64,000 bases of DNA. It comes from Cryptomeria japonica. Lineage: Eukaryota; Streptophyta; Pinopsida; Cupressales; Cupressaceae. Below the pieces are notes generated by a model. It had not been told where the DNA came from. It did not search any database and saw nothing but the letters and a program-made list of their open reading frames with translations. A program made the translations under genes and the position numbers. The stretch covers positions 47,048,501 to 47,112,500 of the forward strand of contig NC_081414.1 in NCBI RefSeq assembly GCF_030272615.1. The letters run 5' to 3'. This document shows, piece after piece, positions 1-11,535 of this stretch; position 1 is the first letter of the stretch, and every line of letters starts with the position of its first letter.

Positions 1-2203
1 AAAGAGAACTGGCACCTATTTGGAAAGGGTTGCACTGGTTGTAGAATGCTCTGAAAAGAAAGGAAAGGCAATGCCTTCAACATCGGCACCAATTACTACA
101 GCTAGTCCCAAAGTGACCAAGCGGTCACTTTCAAAGAAGAAACTGGAAGCGACACCTGCCAAAGTCTTTGAGAGGAAGAGGAAGAAAAGGAATAATTCAC
201 TAGACTCAGAAGAAACTGTGTCTGAGGAAAAACCCAAGAAGATAAGGCAAACAAAGAAAAAGACAAAGAATGAACTGACATCATCGGCATTGGTAAATAT
301 TGACATTTCTTCCTACAAACCTTTGACACATTGTCAAAGAACTATAAAGAATATTAGGAGAAAAGTGTTGAATGATTTGATTGATTGTTTTGATGATTTC
401 AATGATGATGAAAAGGAAGTAGTTGAACATGAAATCATTAGGTATTTATGTGTTAATGATCGGTCGCCTTCAGAAATTAGATTTGAGACACCAAATTCTT
501 TGTATAATTCTTTAGACAATAAATGGTGCATTGCCATAGAAAAGGAACATGAAATGAGGGAGAAAATATTTGCTTAACATTTTCTTGATGTATCTAATTT
601 AGAACTTTTTGAAGCTATGAATAAATACAAAGGCCTCTTCTTCATGAGAAGAAGAAGTCTCCTGTTACTGGAAGGAAAGGGTCAAGAAGTGATCAAGAAT
701 ACACATACTCTTGCTCAAGAAGCTCTTAAGATGCATCAAGTGCCTAAAGCTAATAGGAAGGCTGAGCAAGAACCGGCAATAACAAAACCAGATGAAGTGT
801 TTGATAATGAAGGAAACTCGGTTACTGAACTTACAGACACTATTGATATCGATGCTCTGGATGTAGAGGATGTTGCTCAGGATACACCATTAGAAGCAAT
901 AGGATAGGAGAAGCAGGCAGAATAGGTAGATAAGTAGAAGAAAGAAGAAGAAGAGGACAAAGAAGAGGAGAAGAGAAAGGAAGCAGAGAAGGAAAAGAAG
1001 AAGGATGAAGAGGAGAAAAGAAAGAAGGAATAGGAAAAGAAGAAGGATGAAGAGGAGAAGAGGAAGAAGGAAGAGGAAAAGAAGAAGGATGAAGAGGAGA
1101 AGAGGAAGAAGGAAGAGGAGAAGAAGAAGAATGAAGAAGAAAAGAAGCGGAAAGAGGTAGAAAAGAATAAGGAAGAGGAGAAGAAGTAGTAGGAAGAGGA
1201 GCAGAGGAAAAAAGATGAAGAAGAAGAGAAGTAGAGGAAAGAAGAGAAAAGGAAAATAGAAGAAGAGGAAAAGAAAAAGACATAAGAGGAAAAGTTAAGA
1301 GCTATAGAGAAAGAAGAAGTGGCAAAAAGAACTCAAATGAAGACTCCAAAGGCAACCGGTAGTCAAGCCAAACTGGCTGAACTTGCCAGTCCTATAGACC
1401 TCCAGTCTGCAAATGAAATGGAGCTGCTACAGAGCATTAAGGTTGATCAAGAATGCCTTGAAGTGATAAGGAGGAAGAAGGAGCAAGATGTGATCCAAGT
1501 TGTGGTGGACACTCTTACTGGTTTGTTACCTGGCACAAACCTCCCCAATACTAATTCATCATTGGCACAATTGAAGCTCCTATGCACCATAGTGGATGAT
1601 CAGGTCCAGAGCCTAGAAGAGGTAGCAAAGGCAAATGCTAAGAAAGAGCACCAAAAGGCTCTCAACATTGCCCTAGTGAAGAAGCTTAATGAGCTCTGGT
1701 CCAAACTACAAAAAGCTCAAAAAGACATAAGGATTGCTCTGGATGAGGGGAATCTACTACTGAGTAAGATTTGCCAACTCCATCTCTTCTGTGATGATGT
1801 GCTTGTACAGAAGCAAAAGCTACAATCTGACTTACAGTTATACATGAGAACCTTCAAGCCACCATATGACTCTTTTACAGCTTATGGGCAAACCGTTCAC
1901 TAGTTTCATATCCAGTCTGCCAAATTAGAGTTGGAAATCAGCAACCAGACTTGAGATTTGCAGGAACTACAACTAGTTCTACTCCCACACCTACAAATAC
2001 TTCAGAAATGTTATCTCAATTTGGATGCCTTAACGGTGACTCAAGAGATGAGCACAATTGACATCATGGAAGAATAGGTCTCCTGGAAGTAGACAGAGAA
2101 AGAAGTGGCTACCTCCCTACTTGAGTCCTAGTCCTTATCTATGAAACAATTTTTGTAGGACTTCAAATCAGTTTTTGACAAGTTTTACTCTTTACTGTCA
2201 TAA
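1..2203 (+). pseudogene. ORF2 of element A (C-terminal two thirds), decayed
   Basis: One reading frame runs from the left edge to the TAA at 2201-2203 without a frameshift, broken only by nonsense codons (for example 575-577, 905-907 and 1901-1903). In order it encodes a Lys/Arg/Pro-rich basic linker (about 50-290), a block containing SLYNSLDNKW (about 495-525), a block with GLFFMRRR (about 632-655), a roughly 130-codon Lys/Glu-rich tract (910-1320) and a C-terminal helical domain with GLLPGTNLPNT (about 1520-1552). It matches ORF2 of element B closely throughout and the D/E ORF2 more distantly. The function is unknown; the composition suggests a nuclear, helical, charged protein. No known domain was recognised. 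Confidence 0.75.
910..1320 (+). repeat. GA-rich low-complexity tract encoding a Lys/Glu run
   Basis: Almost pure purine sequence made of degenerate GAAGAGGAGAAG-type units. In the ORF2 frame it encodes alternating acidic and basic residues with a few TAG codons. The long Ser/Leu/Pro frame on the opposite strand is only a shadow of this composition. The same tract occurs in element B at 22910-23370. Confidence 0.8.
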
Positions 2204-2270
2204 ACACTTATTCTTTTAATACTAATGAAACAAGGGTTGGTTTGCAATATTATTTTTGTTGTCATTGCTG

Positions 2271-2467
2271 GCAAAGGGGGAGAAGTATAAATTTTGAATG
2301 TTTTGATGTATACTTTCATGTTAAGAAGTAGCATACATTGTATTTTCTACAAAAGGGATAGTGTATATGCTTAGGGGGAGTAATTTTGATTATGGCACAT
2401 TTTTGTTGTAAAACACTTAGATGTTAAAATTTTCCTAAGTGTTGCTATCAATACCAAAGGGGGAGAT
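2271..2467 (+). promoter_or_regulatory. Purine tracts before the 3' LTR of A, with the plus-strand primer PPT at 2456-2467
   Basis: AAAGGGGGAGAT at 2456-2467 directly abuts the LTR and is the polypurine tract expected to prime plus-strand DNA. Two similar runs precede it: AAAGGGGGAGAAG at 2273-2285 and TTAGGGGGAGTAA at about 2371-2383. The same multiplicity is seen in elements B, D and E. Confidence 0.75.
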
Positions 2468-3571
2468 TGTTGGCATTTTTGATGATTATGTTGTGATTGT
2501 CATTGATGGACACACACTTGCATTGAGATCACTTTAATATGTATGAGTTATGCTCAAACGACAATTGTTTCTAACCGATATGATGCATTATAGTCTTTAG
2601 ACTATCGGTGTTTTCCAGAATGTTTTTACTGGTCTGAAGCGGTATGTTGACCCCAAGCGGTTCGAGGATCTCAAGCGATATGAAGGATCAAAGTGGAAAA
2701 ACACATATTTGCTAGTCTTCATTTTTATCAAACCGGCGATCGGTATTTTGTATGAACCGGCAATACTCTATGATGAGTTACCAACCGACATTCTGTGATG
2801 AGTTACCATCCACTGATTGTTTGACGGTGCTGACACTTTAACGGTTCTTTTTGTGTCATGTTATAGATTATGTCTAGATGTATTGAACCTAGGAAATTGT
2901 AATGTAATCCTATTGGACTGACATGAAATCAGATTCCTTTATAAGGACATCATGTCTAGGGTTTTAAGGAGTTGCTGGGGTTTAAGGTGGTTGATGAGTT
3001 AGAGAGAGTGTGAATGTGTTGAAGACTGAAGTAATGCTGGAATGCATTAGGAATGAGCTATCAAGGATCTAACCAAGCAATCTATGCTATTTACTAGATC
3101 ACTCACTTGTTGATTACTCACATCTTTGACAAGTCTGAAGCCCTTAATTGGGTAGGCCCAAAAGCCTTTTTTAAATCCTCTAACAAGGTGGTTCACATCT
3201 GTGGATCTAAAATCCTCTAACAAGGTAGTCTTTAATCGGACTTATCTCCTAACAGAGACTGAGATTCCTAACAGGATTTGTTCTGGTAAAGAACATTGTA
3301 TGACCTTAACCGGTCTAGTTCATATTCTGCAGATAGTTACTTCTGAGTTTCATCTCACTGTGGTTTTTCCCATTTGGGTTTCCATGTCAAAATCTCTTGT
3401 GTTATGGTGTTTGTGCTTCTGTGGGTGAATACATTGCTTGCTATTTGGTTTGCATGTGTGCTAACTGGTTTGTCTGCTAAACTGTCATACTGGTTTATTG
3501 TTAGTCTAGTAAAGTGTTTAAGTACACTAATTTTTGGCATACTAATTCACCCCCCCTCTTAGTATTCATCA
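2468..3571 (+). repeat. 3' LTR of element A
   Basis: The LTR starts TGTTGGCATT after the purine tract and ends TTCATCA; it is 1,104 bp. It matches both LTRs of element B. A TATA-like TTTATAAGG lies at about 2938-2946. The U3 part carries repeated AACCGG/AAGCGG-type motifs. The downstream part has repeated CTCTAACAAGGT-type motifs and the GTTTTTCCC-x-GGGTTTCCA motif common in plant copia LTRs. Confidence 0.9.
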
Positions 3572-4109
3572 TTGTTCTCATTTCATTAACAACAATTACT
3601 TACATTTTGTAAGCTGGTGGCAATGCTCTTAAAACTTTAGATACAATTTCATCTTCACTTAAAGATCCTCCACAACATTGTATTCCTAAAATAATTTCAT
3701 TAACTCTTTCCATAAATGCAGAAATTCTTTCATCTTCTTCCATTTTCAAATTTTCATACCTGACCTGGTAACATTCTAGTTTTACAATTTTGATAGTTGT
3801 TTCTCCTTCATTCAATGTCTCCAGCTTATCCAAAATAGCTTTAGCAGTAGATCGGTCTGATAATCCCATGATTTGTTGATCTGATAATGTACACAAAAGT
3901 GCCTCTCTTACTTTGCAATCATTGTCCATGTCCTTAGCCAATGTTGGTGGATGAGGTTGATTCAGAATAGGAGCAACATAGACATTCTTTGTAACATCCC
4001 ATATATCTCTTCCAATGCAGTTCAAATTTGTTTCCATTTTGATCTTCCATATGTCATAGTTAGTTCCATCAAGCTTTGGACTATCCTTCTTGAAGATATT
4101 AGTTGTCAT
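3572..4109 (-). pseudogene. Ty1/copia Gag N-terminal (capsid-like) fragment
   Basis: The frame reads from an ATG at 4109 leftwards. It starts with a KLDGTNYDIWKIKME block typical of the DUF4219/UBN2-type copia Gag and continues through AILDKLETL and DERISAFMERVNEI to LRALPPAYKM. A stop follows at about 3600, but recognisable Gag sequence (VNEMRT) continues to the element A junction at 3572. This is the half of Gag that is missing from the ORF1 proteins of elements B and D. The gene is truncated where element A is inserted, and no pol is visible. Confidence 0.85.
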
Positions 4110-4152
4110 AGGATCTCATCAAGTTGTTTAGGCTTCTAGAAAAAGAGGACTT

Positions 4153-4165
4153 GGCTCTGATACCA
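4153..4165 (-). promoter_or_regulatory. Primer binding site of the minus-strand copia element
   Basis: On the minus strand this reads TGGTATCAGAGCC, complementary to the 3' end of plant initiator tRNA-Met. It lies two bases inside the LTR edge at 4168 and about 45 bp upstream of the gag ATG at 4109, the standard copia layout. Confidence 0.85.
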
Positions 4166-4167
4166 AT

Positions 4168-5040
4168 TGTCAGGTCCTGGGAAGGACAACCGAGAGGGGA
4201 GGGGGGTGAATCAATTGTTAACCAGTTTTCAGTAATTTATAAACAAAATGCAAATTATTCCAACTTAAACTTAATACCGGTAAACCAAAGTTAAGTGTCA
4301 GTAAAACAAATTAACAAATATAGCAGTATCAGTATAATTAATGCATGAAATAGACACAGAAACAATATCCACAATACATAACATAGAGATTTTAACGTGG
4401 AAACCCAGTAAGGGAAAAACCATGATGGGAAACCTTACCCATAATCAGATGATACTACTGCAGATAGTATGTGTATACAAATGGGGCGTGCACATGCAAA
4501 AAGGCCAACTACCTAGAGCTCACTGCTTAAACACAAAATAGGAGTCACACTGACTACACAATTGGATGGTTAAATCCAATGATAATGTACTGCTCAAAAT
4601 AGCATCTCCAATGCTAGATTCAGTACTGGTTAAGCTCTGAACATGAGTGTCAAAACACCTTCATAACCTTCCTTCAACCTTCAAATAATGTCTATGTGAT
4701 TCACACAAGGAACTGCTTATTTTTGCTCTTCAATATCCACACTCACTCATCATTACCATGATCTTCAATAAGATCTTATAATCATATATACAAAACCTAA
4801 GACCAAATGAATAGGTCGGCTCACTAGAGATATTACATTTAAATCAATTAAAAATGAGTCTTGATGTGATACAACATGTCGGCTCAATACATTTACCCTA
4901 ATAACCCCAATATAAGCCAATGAAGCGTACTTCCTATACCCATAGTGTAATAGGAGACCTAATTGGGCACCTAGGAGACTGCTACAGTCAAGTTTTTTCT
5001 CACTTTGGTCCAAAGAAACATACCTTGGTTTTGACATATG
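4168..5040 (-). repeat. 5' LTR of the minus-strand copia element (outer end uncertain)
   Basis: The inner edge is TGTCAGGTCC at 4168, which is the LTR end ...CCTGACA on the minus strand. The GGGTTTCC/GTTTTTCCC-type motif of copia LTRs appears in reverse at about 4394-4440, and a TATATA box in reverse lies near 4783-4790. I could not fix the outer (5') end; 5040 is a guess, and no matching target duplication was found. Confidence 0.5.
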
Positions 5041-7489
5041 TTATAAGGATCTGAAAAGGGTATCCTAAAGTGCCAAGGTATTGAGTCTATGCCCTGGGGT
5101 TTGGAAGTTATTGCCCAAAAACCTTCTAGATTGTCCTAAAAGGCTTAGTAGGCCAGTGTGTGGGTATAAACTTGGAATTTGGGTATCCCCATTGCCAATG
5201 GTAGGACATGTTGTGCGGGGTCTTGTGATGTCTATTTGGACCCAAAATACAAGTCTTCCTTGTGTGGGTACTATATAACTTGGTTTGGCTCAATTGGACT
5301 AGTGTCACCCTTCCAATGTGCTTAAGAGTAACTTGTCAAACCCCTGTATGTTGGTGTGTTTTCTACCATAATATCTTGAGTTGGGTTTGATGTTTAAATG
5401 TCTCCAAGCCTCTACATTAGGGTCCATTTTGTGCAATAGTTATAGCTAGGGTCATATAGGCACCTAGAGGGCCAACCCTTGTGTGCTAATTTTTATTTTT
5501 TTTGCAATAATACCCTGATTGGGGAAATGGCCATAATTTTCATGTACAAAGTTGATTTTTTAAAAATGAGATGTTATTAAAAAGCTAGCTCAGTGTGCTT
5601 TCTACTAAAGTAGGTTATTTTTGTTGATTTTTCTATTTTGTGCTATTTTCTCAATTGAATTCATATTTTTGTTTTTGGCTCTTGAGCTCGCAACTTTTTG
5701 TCCTGGTCTCTATTTTTTGAAATTATTATGGCACTAGAAACGTAATGATAAGATCTTCATAGTTATCCATTCACCTTTTTTTATTTTTAGCCACATGTAC
5801 AATTTATTTTAGATTTTTTTCCATGGGTACCTTGAAGCATTACTTGGACATCCTATCATTTGGGATGGTGTTGTTTTTATCATTGCACTTCATTTCAATT
5901 AAATATCATTTGTCAACCAACTATGCCCTCATAGGTTCTAGGGACCTTCTATTTTGAGAGTTTTCCAATTGTTCCTTCATAGTTAGACTTATTTTGTTTG
6001 CTTATTATGAATCCTAAAAAAAATTTGATCAAGATTTTTCATTGTTTATGCATAGATGTATCTTGTCCTTTGTTGCTTGGACTAAAGGTTCCATAGTTTA
6101 CTCCGCATAGTGCTTCTAGTGCTTCTTTAAAGTAGGTTATGTCATTATGTGAGGCCTATGTCTCTCTTTTCATCCTTCGTATGGAAGGATATTGATAGGA
6201 TCTATGATAGATCTATTTCATGATAGATGTGTTGGCAAGAGACACTATTTTGGTGAAGATTGATACATAATTAATTCTTATGTCTTCCCATTTATGGAAA
6301 CCTAGTTCGGAAATCATATCCAGTGTACATAGAGTTAATTTACCAGAAGTCATATTGTTCATGAGGCATAAGTCTGGAAGGTGGAATACAATAACCAGTA
6401 GAGCATGAGATCATTCAGCACAACTTGTTTTTGGTGGTGTAATTTTCATTGTGGTGATAAAGGTAGATGATTCAAGGTTCAAGGAAGCTTATATTATGAT
6501 CCTAATATCCAATGTTGATTCATAAGCAAGATTGAAGGTCTAGTATCTAGTAATTTAGTTAGAACAGAGCTATTTTGGTGTAATGTGTGTTGCAGAATCT
6601 TAAGGTTGATTTTAGTGATTGGTTTCATGTTCAAGGTGATTGGGTCAACTTGTGTGAAGTATGTTATCATTATGTTTAGGTCCACATATGGTTTTGTAGG
6701 TGGATTGATCCGACTTAAGTTTACACGTTTCATGTTGCATGTTATGTGGTTTTTTAAAGCCGACATAAGAAATGATTCATTTTGTTGATGTGGATATATA
6801 AGAATGATTCATTCAAGCATTTTGAGGCATGAGAAGAGTGTGAGAAGTATATAAGAGAGAATGTGTGAAGTTTGATAATTCTTATTGAAGGTTTAGGTGC
6901 TCTGGTATATGACAGAGTAGGAAAACAAAGCAGATAAGAAGAACAGTTAGAGAAGTCATTTTGAGCCTAATCATAAATACTTTTTGGCATATGTAGATGT
7001 TATACTTCAGTTCATTCATTATTGTAATCAATTGTAATTGCCTACAAGGCAGTGAGCCTTCCTCCAGGTTAAAGCCCTATTTTGTATTTGAGCAGTGAGC
7101 TCTAGGCAGTGTGCCCGAATGCAAATGCATTCCCCTTATGTAATATTACCATACTTCTAGCCATAGTATAATAATATTTAAAAAGAAACTTGCAGCCATA
7201 TTTATGATAATTTCTACATAACCCATTATAGATTTTAATCAAATCAACACATAGAATCCACATGCAAAGAACATACAACATACCCATGAAAATGTGACAA
7301 AAGAAATATCCTGGGAAAACCCAACCTCCAAAAGCATCATCCACCATGCATTATCAACAATGCATCCATTAAAATACAACTATGGAAAGCTTCTAAAAAC
7401 CCAACCATAACAAGCCATCAACAAGCACTCCATGTGAACAAGCATGAATCCACACATCCCATGCCATGCTTCCTCCTTCACAAATGCTA
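5041..7489. other. Unassigned repetitive DNA, with an LTR-like part at about 6840-7370
   Basis: No convincing coding region was seen. About 6840-7370 looks like part of an LTR: a TATATAAG box near 6849, then the phrases GGCAGTGAGCC, CTCTAGGCAGTG and, further on, a GGGAAAACCCAACC motif. The rest is AT-rich intergenic or degraded repeat sequence with only short chance reading frames. Confidence 0.35.
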
Positions 7490-8250
7490 ACTTGGCTAAT
7501 TGACCAGCCCAAACAACTACCCTCAGTGTACTCTTTCATAGTCATGTTTCTCTATTTCATATTCTGCAACTTCTTGAACAATTCCAACTCATAGTCTCTC
7601 GGTATGAACTTGGCCTTCAATCTTGCAACCATCTGTCTCCACTGGGTGATCTTCATTTCACCATTCTCCACTCTATCTTTCTGCAATTCTTTCCACCGTA
7701 AGGCAACATGACCTTTCAACTTAGTCTATGTCAAGCAAACTCTCTGCGGGTCCTTGACATCCTCAAACTCAAAGAAATCCTCCATTTCTCTTATCCAATC
7801 AATCAGATCCTCTAGGTTCAGTGTTTTGAAATTTCTTGAAACTTCCACTTTACGAACTTTACTCGCTTGTGCCACTGCTCTCAGGAATCTTTCCTCTCTT
7901 CCATCTTCCAGTCTTTTAGCCTATTCCACTTCCAGCTCTTCACCAACTTCTTCATACTCATCCTTAGATTCAAGGTTCCTCAACAAATTAGCCAATGCGT
8001 TCTGGATTTCTTTTCTCACCTTATTTTTTAAGTCCTCCATCATATGCTCTACCCTCAAGGGGTTCATCCTTCTAAGCAATATATCCTCTTTTGCCCCAGT
8101 GAACTACCTCAACTCGATAATATGACTACTAGTTTCAATTATCTCTCCTCGATGATCTATTGAACACACGTGCAGTCTGCCACAAATCGGCAAGTTATTC
8201 ACTCAAAGGAATGCCTCAAGGTTCACAAACAAGTCTTCCACTAGCTGGTT
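7490..8250 (-). pseudogene. Ty3/gypsy Gag (retrotrans_gag type), decayed
   Basis: Reading leftwards, including from an ATG at 8067, the minus strand encodes an acidic coiled segment and then LNLEDLIDWIREMEDFFEFE, TKLKGHVALRWKELQ and KAKFIPRDYELELFKKLQN, the characteristic core of plant Ty3/gypsy Gag. At least three stops interrupt it, and the frame fades near 7500. Together with the initiator-Met primer site to its right, it suggests a chromovirus-like gypsy element. The open frame on the plus strand at 7754-8125 is a shadow of this gene. Confidence 0.8.
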
Positions 8251-8258
8251 CATAACTA

Positions 8259-8270
8259 GCTCTGATACCA
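8259..8270 (-). promoter_or_regulatory. Primer binding site of the minus-strand gypsy element
   Basis: Minus-strand TGGTATCAGAGC matches the 3' end of initiator tRNA-Met. It lies two bases from the LTR edge at 8273. Confidence 0.8.
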
Positions 8271-8272
8271 AT

Positions 8273-8754
8273 TGATGCACCCATAACCGACAAACCCTCA
8301 AAAGAGAATCGATCGGCTTATGCAGCAAGAGTAACATAATGAAAGCAACAAAATAACATAGAAAGATTACAAAAATAGATCGTATTATTGTCTTAGAACC
8401 TCCAACAACCAACTAATTATCATCATACAATCATCATAGAACATCCAATAGTCAATTGGTTACATGCAGGGTACAAGACAGATGCAATCCATATGGGACT
8501 CTCAGAATCAACCAGATCACTAATCATGAATCTCAATCCTTATTCTGATTTCTACCTCTTTTGTCTTACAAATGACTACATAATACCCTATATATACCCT
8601 CTAAAACATATTCGGGTCGACCACAAAAGATTACATTTACCAATATAGGAAAATGAAATGTGTAACTAAGTCAACCCTTAGAATGAAAGAAATTATTCTG
8701 AAAAATAACAACCAAGAAGTACGGATCAGTAGGAAGGTCGGCCACATGCCAAAG
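8273..8754 (-). repeat. 5' LTR of the minus-strand gypsy element, interrupted by G1
   Basis: The LTR begins TGATGCACCC at its inner edge. A reverse TATA box (CCCTATATATACC, about 8588-8600) sits mid-LTR. It is cut off at 8755, where the LTR of element G1 begins; the rest of this LTR was not found in the window. Confidence 0.65.
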
Positions 8755-9877
8755 TGTATACACATAAACATGGCTATGAGAAATTAAATAAATATTTTAT
8801 ATTTATTTAATAATTATTCTTCTATTAAATAGTTAATTTGAAAATATTAATTTATTTAATTCATTTCATGTCCTTCTATTAATTAATTTAATTGAAACAT
8901 TTTATTAATTGATTTGTTATATTCCTTTTCTTCTAATCAATTAATTAAATATCTAAATATGTAATTATTCCTCTATCTACTATCCTATAGTCTCATTAAT
9001 TAAATAATTTCTTAATTATTTAATCCCTTTTCCAACTCACCTTTCATCTCCACATCACTTCTTCTTTGCCAACTCATAAATCATGTGGTCAAATTAATTC
9101 AACAAAATAAAATAATTTATTAGCCACTTATCTCCAACTTCCAAAATAAATGAAATATTGTGTATGTACACATATTTCCTAACCTTCTTCTATATTCTCT
9201 CCAACATCCCTATATCTTAGGAGGACTTGAGTCCACTTGTCCTCTCTTTCCTACATCTTCTCCAACTATCCTATATCCTCTCAAGTCTTCAACTCGATCA
9301 AGGTGAGATGAGTGACACTTGTCTTCTCCTTCCCCCTTTCTCTCAACCTTCAACTTCTTGCTCATAGCCATTCAATCTGCAAGATTTGATCATGACCATT
9401 GATCTCTTCCATCTAAGCTCATGTACTAAAAAATCTATAAAAAGAGGTCTCCTAAGCCATTTTGAAACTAATAGACTAATAGCTAATCATATAGTCATTC
9501 TAGGAGTCTTTATCTTGCATTCGTGAGTTTGAGTTTGAAGCAATTAGCAATTTTAGAATTCTTATCATAGCTTAATATCATGTTAGCTTAAATCATTTGC
9601 ATATGCATATCATAGTATCAATTAACTATCAATCCATTCTTCATATGCTATCTTGGAAGCTACAGTGCTTGTCTGAGAGCAAATCATCTGCAACCAGAAA
9701 CAGTTGAGTTATGACACAATGAGGTGTAAATCATGAAAGGTATAATTTTGTTTATTTCATTTACTTCTTGTTACTTCATTGGTTGAAGTTAAGTTTCCTT
9801 TAGCTTTCATTTTTATATTGTATGATGGACTAACAAGTTTTAGGACATTTCTCTAGAGTTCAACTTTAACCTCAACA
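8755..9877 (+). repeat. 5' LTR of G1
   Basis: It runs from TGTATACACA to CTCAACA, 1,123 bp. The first 300 bp are AT-rich with repeated TTAATTAAAT-type motifs. The limits are supported by the inverted copy at 45102-54254, which has a target duplication. Confidence 0.85.
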
Positions 9878-9881
9878 TTTT

Positions 9882-9899
9882 TGGCGCCCACCGTGGGGC
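9882..9899 (+). promoter_or_regulatory. Primer binding site of G1
   Basis: TGGCGCCCACCGTGGGGC follows the LTR end after four bases (TTTT). The same type of site is typical of plant Ty3/gypsy elements; I did not assign the tRNA. Confidence 0.7.
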
Positions 9900-9949
9900 T
9901 GAGGCCTTGAACTTATCTTTCTAATATCATGTCTTATTCTCGTAGAAAT

Positions 9950-11535
9950 AGTTTAATGCTTTTGTAAATCAGTTTCACGCATCTATGAAATTTGACAACG
10001 CTTTTGTTAGATAGGTTAGCACTTTTGTTTCTTAGATTAATGCCTGTGTTAAATAAAATAATGCTTTTAAACATGAATTCACACAATCATGCAATAGGCT
10101 AGCATTTTCGTCACATAGGTTAACGCTTTTGTTGTCTAGGATAGCGCTTTTTCTTATTAGGATAACACTTTTGTTGTTTTAGCGCTTTTGTCCTACCAGT
10201 ACTCAAATTTGAATTTTAACAATCTGAAAGCTAACAATCTTTTGCAAGTTTGAATGTCCAAGAACTAAAAATTTGAAAACTACTTAAATATCTGTGTGCA
10301 GGGTTATTTTGAATTCAATTTCAAGCATTTCCTCACATAATTAATTAGGAGTATTTTGGAAAGTAAAACATCATATCTTGCTCATTTAGCTTAACTAGGA
10401 GGATAATCAACAACATGAAACTTGCATTTGAGTATTTTCCTTAAAGTAGTTGGACATAGATTCTTAAAAGGCTTAAAATAAACCTTTGTCTTCCGTGCTT
10501 ATTGAAGTAGTAGGCAATTATCCTCTCACCCTCATACGGTGATCAGAAAACTAGACCTACTTTCTTTTGTGTAATCTTTAGAGGGCCTGCCTTCTCAAGT
10601 TGCTTTGAGAGGGCCAGTGGAAGGGGAACGACCCAAGTGGAAACGAGCTAATACTGAGTCCTTCTAATCCACTCTAACTAAATTGTGTTTGTGATGAAAG
10701 TCATAAACAACATGTGTTGATTAGTTCATACCGACACTATATTTACCCACAAACCCTATGGAGCATAACCTCTATAGGCTGGGAACCTTCTGTATTTATA
10801 GAGTGTAGAGTGTCGCATGTATTGAAACATGACCAGAAGCCTTTACTAAAAACCACTTGTACTAGTTGCCAAAATCCTTCTAATTGTTGGCATAGGAGGT
10901 CGAACCTCTGAAGTGACTCACACACATATAGTTCTTAGTAGAGATATGAAGTTTTCCATGGGGATTTTTTATGGAAACTAGTTCTTGGCTGCCCCAGAGA
11001 AGTGAGTGCTGAGGGTGGAGCTAGTGGGGTCAAGCATCTAAATATTTGCTTTGAATAGCGTAGCCTCAGGAGAAACCCCATGTGAGATTCAACAATTATT
11101 GTCTCAGCCTACCATAGGATTTTTTCTTTCTTGTACATTTTGCTTTTCAAAAATTGTGTCTTTTATGTCTACAACATGCTCAGTATGGTCAAAAACTTGA
11201 AAAAAATCATCATCTAGAAATGTGCAAAAATCCAACAACTTGCTAGAAAAATTAAAAATCCTTGTAACACAGTCAGAACAACTCTTTTGTTGCATGGAAC
11301 CATGCATTTTTTGTGCAAGAAAATGCATTTAAACAACATTACAATACTTTTATATCATATGTTCATGCATTTGATTAGTAGATTAGCGCTTTTGAGGATG
11401 AAACTATGCTTTTGTATCACAGTTTTCCGCTTTTAGTCCCATAGAGCAGCACTTTCAAACAACTGAACAATGCAGTTATCCCTTAGGTTAGCACTTTTGA
11501 CAAAAAGGTAAGCACTTTTAGTCCCATAGGTTGTC
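9950..11535 (+). other. G1 leader: two blocks of GCGCTTTTG-type repeats around a conserved leader segment
   Basis: Degenerate repeats with the core AGCGCTTTTGT/AGCACTTTTG occur at about 9950-10200 and again at about 11380-11535. Between them, about 10560-11110 matches the leader of element C (32140-32720), although the sequence around it does not. The second repeat block runs directly into the zinc-finger coding region, where element C has its full Gag domain. Confidence 0.65.
10896..10908 (+). promoter_or_regulatory. Conserved small hairpin in the G1 leader
   Basis: GAGGT-CGA-ACCTC can fold into a five-base-pair stem with a three-base loop. The same hairpin recurs in element C at 32495-32509 within otherwise diverged sequence. 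A packaging or dimerisation role is a guess. Confidence 0.4.

Larger units (their letters stand above)
1..3571 (+). mobile_element. Element A: 3' half of a non-autonomous LTR retrotransposon
   Basis: The left end lies outside the window. Position 1 aligns with about 22009 of element B, and the two run in parallel through ORF2, the purine tracts and the LTR. Element A lacks the solo LTR that interrupts B at 24528-25922, so A shows the uninterrupted arrangement. The element ends at the terminal CA at 3571 and lies inside a copia gag read on the minus strand. No reverse transcriptase, integrase or protease is encoded in the visible part. The 5' LTR, ORF1 and the target duplication partner are off-window. 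Confidence 0.85.

Noticed and set aside
7754-8125. 123-codon Ser-rich open frame on the plus strand
   Set aside because: The opposite strand carries the recognisable gypsy Gag; this is its shadow.
10896-10908. GAGGTCGAACCTC as the T-arm of a tRNA gene
   Set aside because: No acceptor stem, anticodon arm or D-arm can be placed around it in either copy; it is a simple hairpin in an element leader.
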